From positions 1 to 8,609 of the forward strand of contig JAYEHJ010000086.1 of NCBI GenBank assembly GCA_034659435.1: DNA of 8,609 bases, in the 5' to 3' direction. This stretch comes from JAGLYP01 sp034659435. GTDB lineage: Bacteria; Patescibacteriota; Patescibacteriia; Patescibacteriales; UBA12075. The notes beneath the pieces are model-generated. The model had not been told where the DNA came from, ran no database searches, and worked only from the letters and a program-made list of their open reading frames with translations. The position numbers were made by a program, and so were the translations under genes. Below, piece by piece: positions 5,080-8,609 of the stretch (positions are counted from its first letter, which is position 1; each line of letters starts with the position of its first letter).

Positions 5080-7248
5080 ATGCAAGATAATAAAATTCTT
5101 CAAATTCGCAAAAGAAAAGGCCGGATTGTTGATTTTGATCAGGCTAAAATTACACAGGCTATTTTTAACGCGACAGAAGCAATCGGCAAGTCTGATAAAT
5201 ATTTGGCAAAAAAACTCAGTGATAATGTTGTGGAAATTTTAAAAGAAAAATTCCATGAAAGAAGCATTCCGGCGGTTGAGGAAATACAAGATGTTGTTGA
5301 AGAAGCGCTTATCGCAGGCAGACAAATCAAAGTTGCCAAGGCCTATATTCTATATCGCGATCAAAGGGCGCGTTTGCGCGATATGAAGAATATGGTTAAT
5401 TCGGTTGATATGATGGAAAATTATTTGCGCCAGTCGGATTGGCGGGTAAAAGAAAATTCAAATATGAGCTATAGCTTGCAAGGGCTTAATAATCATCTTG
5501 CATCAATTATTTCTTCAAATTATTGGCTGTCAAAAGTATATACTTCCGATATTAGAAACGCGCATAAAAACGGCGATATTCATATTCATGATCTGCAGCT
5601 TTTAGCGCCGTATTGCGCGGGCTGGGACTTAAAAGATTTGTTGGTTCAGGGCTTTACGGGAGCCGCCGGCAAAGTTGAGTCAAAACCGCCAAAGCATTTT
5701 CGCACGGCGCTCGGGCAGGTAATTAATTTTTTCTATACTCTTCAAGGCGAGATTGCCGGAGCTGAAGCATTTTCAAATTTTGACACATATTTGGCGCCTT
5801 TTATAAGGTATGATAATTTGAGCTATGAGGAAGTAAAACAGTGCATTCAGGAATTTTTGTTTAATATTAATGTGCCCACGCGAGTCGGATTTCAAACGCC
5901 TTTTACAAATATTACAATGGATTTAATTCCAACAGGGCAGGTTTGCGAAGAAAACATTATTATCGGCGGAAAAATAATGAAAGAGAATTATAAAGATTTT
6001 CAAAGAGAAATGGATATGCTTAATATGGCTTTTGCCGAAGCAATGATGGATGGGGATGCTAAGGGCAGGGTATTTACTTTCCCGATTCCAACCTATAATA
6101 TCACCGAAGACTTTGACTGGGAGTCTCCTGTTGTGAAAAAAGTGTTTGAAATGACAGCCAAATACGGAATCCCTTATTTTTCAAATTTTATTAATTCTGA
6201 TATGTCCCCTGAAGACGCCCGTTCCATGTGCTGCCGCCTGCGGCTGGATAACAGAGAATTAAAAAAGCGCGGAGGCGGCTTATTCGGCGCCAATCCGCTA
6301 ACTGGTTCAATCGGCGTTGTAACTGTTAATTTGCCGCGTATCGGTTATTTATCAAAAAGCAAAAAAGAATTTTTTGACAGATTAAACAGTTTAATGGTTA
6401 TTGCCCGCGGCAGTTTGGAAACTAAACGGGTAGTTTTGGAAAAATTAACCGAAGGCGGACTTTATCCATACGCCAGGCATTATTTAAGCAATATCAAGGC
6501 AAGATTTGGCAAGTATTGGCAAAACCATTTTTCTACAATCGGCATTATTGGAATGAATGAAGCATTGTTAAATTTCGCGCCAATAGGCGAGGATATTACT
6601 TCAAAAAACGGAAAAACGTTTGCTTTGGAAATATTGGAATATATGCGGGAAAAAATGATGGACTATCAAAACAGCACAAATAACTTATATAATTTGGAAG
6701 CTACTCCGGCAGAAGGCACAACCAGGCGTTTGTCTAATATTGATAGGAAAAAATACCCTGATATTATAGTGGCTAATCAGGATGCGGTTAAAAAGGGCAA
6801 AGCCTCGCCGTATTACACCAATTCAACCCAGCTTCCTGTTAATTTTACTGATGATTTATTCGCGGCTCTGGATTTGCAGGATGATATTCAGACCAAATAT
6901 ACCGGCGGAACAGTGTTGCACGCTTACGTCGGCGAAGCCTTGCCGTCAGCCGAGTCAGTTAAGAAGCTTGTAAAAAATATTGCCTGCAATTATCATTTGC
7001 CTTATTTTACGATTACTCCGACTTTTTCAATATGCCCGAAGCATGGCTATATTGCAGGCGAGCATAAATATTGCCCGAAATGCGACTCGGAAATCGGTTA
7101 TGAAAATGAGGTTAATGAGATTAAGCAAGATGGATTTGACAGCCAAAAAAACTTATTGATAACAGCAAGCGCCGCGAAAGAAAACAAAAAGCAGGCAAAT
7201 TTTGAAAAAGATGAGCGCGATTTAATTCATGCGATGGCGGGGTTTTAA
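5080..7248 (+). CDS. nrdD: anaerobic (class III) ribonucleoside-triphosphate reductase, main part lacking the glycyl-radical loop
   Basis: A 722-residue catalytic subunit that reduces NTPs to dNTPs without oxygen. Residues about 5-95 form an ATP-cone for allosteric control (RKRKGRIVDFDQAKI to AYILYRDQRARLRDM). The barrel follows, with C179 in GDIHIHDL...PYCAGWDL and the cysteine pair C384-C385 in RSMCCRLRLD; by position these should correspond to phage T4 NrdD C79 and the thiyl-radical C290. The C-terminal zinc site is C652, H655, C665, C668 (CPKHGY...CPKC). In ordinary NrdD the glycyl-radical sequence comes shortly after this site. Here a 54-residue tail of unfamiliar sequence follows and the frame ends in TAA with no RVxGY motif. 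That motif is in the next gene, in another frame. The ATG is 11 bp after nrdR. Confidence 0.95.
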   Translation: MQDNKILQIRKRKGRIVDFDQAKITQAIFNATEAIGKSDKYLAKKLSDNVVEILKEKFHERSIPAVEEIQDVVEEALIAGRQIKVAKAYILYRDQRARLRDMKNMVNSVDMMENYLRQSDWRVKENSNMSYSLQGLNNHLASIISSNYWLSKVYTSDIRNAHKNGDIHIHDLQLLAPYCAGWDLKDLLVQGFTGAAGKVESKPPKHFRTALGQVINFFYTLQGEIAGAEAFSNFDTYLAPFIRYDNLSYEEVKQCIQEFLFNINVPTRVGFQTPFTNITMDLIPTGQVCEENIIIGGKIMKENYKDFQREMDMLNMAFAEAMMDGDAKGRVFTFPIPTYNITEDFDWESPVVKKVFEMTAKYGIPYFSNFINSDMSPEDARSMCCRLRLDNRELKKRGGGLFGANPLTGSIGVVTVNLPRIGYLSKSKKEFFDRLNSLMVIARGSLETKRVVLEKLTEGGLYPYARHYLSNIKARFGKYWQNHFSTIGIIGMNEALLNFAPIGEDITSKNGKTFALEILEYMREKMMDYQNSTNNLYNLEATPAEGTTRRLSNIDRKKYPDIIVANQDAVKKGKASPYYTNSTQLPVNFTDDLFAALDLQDDIQTKYTGGTVLHAYVGEALPSAESVKKLVKNIACNYHLPYFTITPTFSICPKHGYIAGEHKYCPKCDSEIGYENEVNEIKQDGFDSQKNLLITASAAKENKKQANFEKDERDLIHAMAGF

Positions 7249-7273
7249 ATAATAATAATAATAATAATAATAA
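7249..7273. repeat. (AAT)8 trinucleotide microsatellite
   Basis: Eight ATA/AAT units run directly from the nrdD stop codon into the gap before the glycyl-radical gene. The 53-bp gap is entirely A and T apart from the tract. It carries TAA codons in one phase and none in another. Such tracts slip easily during replication, which could change the spacing of the two nrdD parts between strains without altering either protein. Confidence 0.85.
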
Positions 7274-7301
7274 AATAAATATTAATTAAAAAAATAAAAA
7301 T

Positions 7302-7445
7302 ATGAGCCTAGTTAAAAAGCAAAGACAAGAGTGTGAAGTTTACAGCCGTGTTAACGGTTATTTGCGTCCCATAAAACAATGGAATGACGCTAAAATAGCA
7401 GAGCACAATAACCGCAAAATGTTTAAAATTGAAAAAGTCTGTTAA
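7302..7445 (+). CDS. nrdD: stand-alone glycyl-radical domain of class III ribonucleotide reductase
   Basis: A 47-residue protein in a different frame from the main nrdD gene. It reads CEVYSRVNGYLRP from residue 11, the glycyl-radical loop of class III reductases, with G19 as the predicted radical residue, followed by IKQWNDAKIAEHNNRKMFKI, the usual C-terminal tail. Asparagine stands just before the radical glycine where Cys or Val is common. The frame has a TAA at 7287-7289 upstream, so ATG at 7302 is the only standard start and translation cannot simply run through from nrdD. It ends 6 bp before nrdG, whose product should radicalise G19. I infer that it docks into NrdD as a separate subunit, as GrcA/YfiD does with pyruvate formate-lyase. 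Confidence 0.9.
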   Translation: MSLVKKQRQECEVYSRVNGYLRPIKQWNDAKIAEHNNRKMFKIEKVC

Positions 7446-7451
7446 AAATAA

Positions 7452-8204
7452 ATGATTATCGGCGGATTGCAAAAATTCAGCTTACTGGATTACCCTAATC
7501 ATATTTCGGCAATTATTTTTACGCAAGGCTGCAATTTTAGATGTCATTTTTGTTATAACCCTATGCTTGTCTGGCCCGAATTTAAGGCTGGCAAGTTCAA
7601 AAATATTAATTCATCTGATAACACAGATGAAAAAGTCAAAAAGGTTTATCCCCAATTCCAAGAGGATGGCCTTTTTGATTTTTTGCGTAAAAGGCAAAAA
7701 AAATTAGACGCGGTTGTTATCACCGGAGGCGAGCCCACAATCCATAAAGATTTGCCGGATTTTATTAAAAAAATCAAAAAATTGGGCTTTAAAGTAAAAC
7801 TGGATACAAACGGCACAAATCCAAAAATGCTGAAAAGCTTAATAGATAAAAAATTAATTGATTATATTGCCATGGATATTAAGGGTTCTTTGGAAAAGTA
7901 TGTTATAATAACAGGAGTAAAGTCCGATTTGAATAATATTAAAAAAAGCATAAAAATTATTATGGATTGCGGTTTGCCTTATGAGTTTAGAACTACGGCA
8001 GCGCCTGAGCTAATAGAAAAAGAAGACATTAAAAAAATAGGAGAATTAATCGCAGGCGCTAAAAAATGGTATTTGCAAAACTTTAAGTCTGATATTGATT
8101 TGGTAAATGATCGTTTTGAAAAGCGCAAGCCTTATTTTTTAAAGGAAATGGAAGAAATGCGCGAAATCGGCGAGGGTTATGTTGATTTTTGTGATATTAG
8201 ATAA
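7452..8204 (+). CDS. nrdG: anaerobic ribonucleotide reductase activase (radical SAM)
   Basis: A 250-residue radical SAM enzyme that uses a 4Fe-4S cluster and S-adenosylmethionine to abstract hydrogen from the radical glycine of NrdD. The cluster motif CX3CX2C is C27, C31, C34 (GCNFRCHFCYNP), preceded by the typical start GGLQKFSLLDYP. The SAM-binding GGEP is at residues 92-95 and later segments include KLDTNGTNP and IDYIAMDIKG. It is longer than Escherichia coli NrdG (about 154 residues) and matches the longer NrdG2-type activases; residues about 43-70 look like a charged insert. It follows the glycyl-radical gene by 6 bp. Here its target should be G19 of that small protein, so it must recognise a separate loop subunit. 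No Shine-Dalgarno sequence precedes the ATG. Confidence 0.95.
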   Translation: MIIGGLQKFSLLDYPNHISAIIFTQGCNFRCHFCYNPMLVWPEFKAGKFKNINSSDNTDEKVKKVYPQFQEDGLFDFLRKRQKKLDAVVITGGEPTIHKDLPDFIKKIKKLGFKVKLDTNGTNPKMLKSLIDKKLIDYIAMDIKGSLEKYVIITGVKSDLNNIKKSIKIIMDCGLPYEFRTTAAPELIEKEDIKKIGELIAGAKKWYLQNFKSDIDLVNDRFEKRKPYFLKEMEEMREIGEGYVDFCDIR

Positions 8205-8227
8205 AAATAAAATTAACAAAAAATTTT

Positions 8228-8545
8228 ATGGAAGAACAAAATAATAATTCAAAAAATGAGATTAAAGAAATAAGAGAGTTAGTAGAGAAAAATATTAAAT
8301 TATCCGAAGAGGTGCTTGCGTTAAGCAAAAAAATAAACGGTTTTGTGATTTGGCAAAGAATTTTTGGAATAATTAAAATATTGATTATAATAGTTCCGAT
8401 AGTTTTGGGCATTATGTATCTGCCGGCTTTATTAAGCGATGCTTTGGATACTTATAAAGAATTGTTGGGCATTGGCGATGCGGTTAATAACGGTTTGCCG
8501 AATTTAGATAATCTGCCGGATAGTGTTAAGGGGTATTTGAAATAA
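8228..8545 (+). CDS. small coiled-coil/single-helix membrane protein of unknown function
   Basis: A 105-residue protein I do not recognise. Residues about 8-38 (EIKEIRELVEKNIKLSEEVL and following) form a charged amphipathic helix, probably a short coiled coil. One transmembrane helix spans about 46-68 (FGIIKILIIIVPIVLGIMYL), and a short tail contains Gly, Asn and Pro (GIGDAVNNGLPNLDNLPDS). There is no cleavable signal peptide. It starts 23 bp after nrdG with no terminator between, so it may be transcribed with the nrd operon, but nothing in it suggests a role in nucleotide reduction. The overall build is that of a small membrane-anchored helical protein. Confidence 0.8.
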   Translation: MEEQNNNSKNEIKEIRELVEKNIKLSEEVLALSKKINGFVIWQRIFGIIKILIIIVPIVLGIMYLPALLSDALDTYKELLGIGDAVNNGLPNLDNLPDSVKGYLK

Positions 8546-8566
8546 CAAAGAAAGAATTATGTGGAT

Positions 8567-8609
8567 ATGCCGCAAAAAATAAAAAAAGAATTAAATTCGC
8601 TGGCAAATA
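8567..8609 (+). CDS. start of a further gene, cut by the window edge
   Basis: ATG at 8567 opens a frame reading MPQKIKKELNSLAN that is still open at the last base. GTG at 8561 is an alternative start in the same frame. It follows the membrane protein by 21 bp (15 bp from the GTG) without a terminator. Fourteen codons are too few to identify a family. Another ATG at 8559 in a different phase stops after seven codons and is rejected. Confidence 0.35.
   Translation, partial: MPQKIKKELNSLAN

Noticed and set aside
6782..6973. A 63-codon plus-strand frame inside nrdD
   Set aside because: It lies wholly within the conserved nrdD frame, in another phase, with low-complexity sequence and no known motif.
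7246..7445. Stop-codon readthrough or a single frameshift joining nrdD to the glycyl-radical gene
   Set aside because: The two frames differ in phase, and the phase of the small gene has its own TAA at 7287-7289, so at least two events would be required.

Overview
This is an AT-rich bacterial window with short intergenic gaps inside operons, standard genetic code and no Shine-Dalgarno sequence in front of the clear start codons. The gene set (cytosolic M16C peptidase, NrdR, anaerobic class III ribonucleotide reductase with its activase, small membrane proteins of unknown role) would fit an anaerobic, small-genome lineage such as the Patescibacteria/CPR. That placement is inference; no rRNA or other phylogenetic marker is present.

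Layout. 1-387: the last codons of a probable HigB/Gp49-like toxin followed by a HigA-like XRE antitoxin. 390-506: a possible 38-residue single-helix membrane protein. 513-1089: a minus-strand zinc-metallopeptidase piece (HELIH) lacking a normal N-terminus, a minus-strand intrinsic terminator, and a more GC-rich stretch with broken minus-strand reading frames and degenerate repeats. 1090-1185: a 43-bp-arm imperfect inverted repeat with a good sigma70-type promoter inside it. 1193-4120: a 975-residue M16C (PreP-like) metallopeptidase with intact catalytic motifs. 4121-4606: a regulatory interval with an AT-rich terminator, several dyads, two DnaA-box-like sites, a near-consensus promoter with two NrdR boxes, and a leader holding an intrinsic-terminator-like hairpin. 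4607-8204: nrdR, nrdD, a separate 47-codon gene for the glycyl-radical loop, and nrdG. 8228-8609: a small coiled-coil/membrane protein and the start of a further gene.

How it fits together. NrdR senses ATP/dATP through its ATP-cone and should bind the two boxes at 4456-4471 and 4489-4504, shutting off its own operon when deoxynucleotides are plentiful. NrdD reduces ribonucleoside triphosphates anaerobically; NrdG, a radical SAM enzyme, installs the glycyl radical.

The most striking point is that the 722-residue NrdD stops after its zinc site and a 54-residue tail, without the glycyl-radical sequence. That sequence (SRVNGYLRP) is encoded 53 bp downstream as an independent 47-residue protein in another frame, with an (AAT)8 microsatellite in the gap. 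This looks like a two-piece class III reductase in which the radical-bearing loop is a separate subunit, comparable in concept to GrcA/YfiD for pyruvate formate-lyase.
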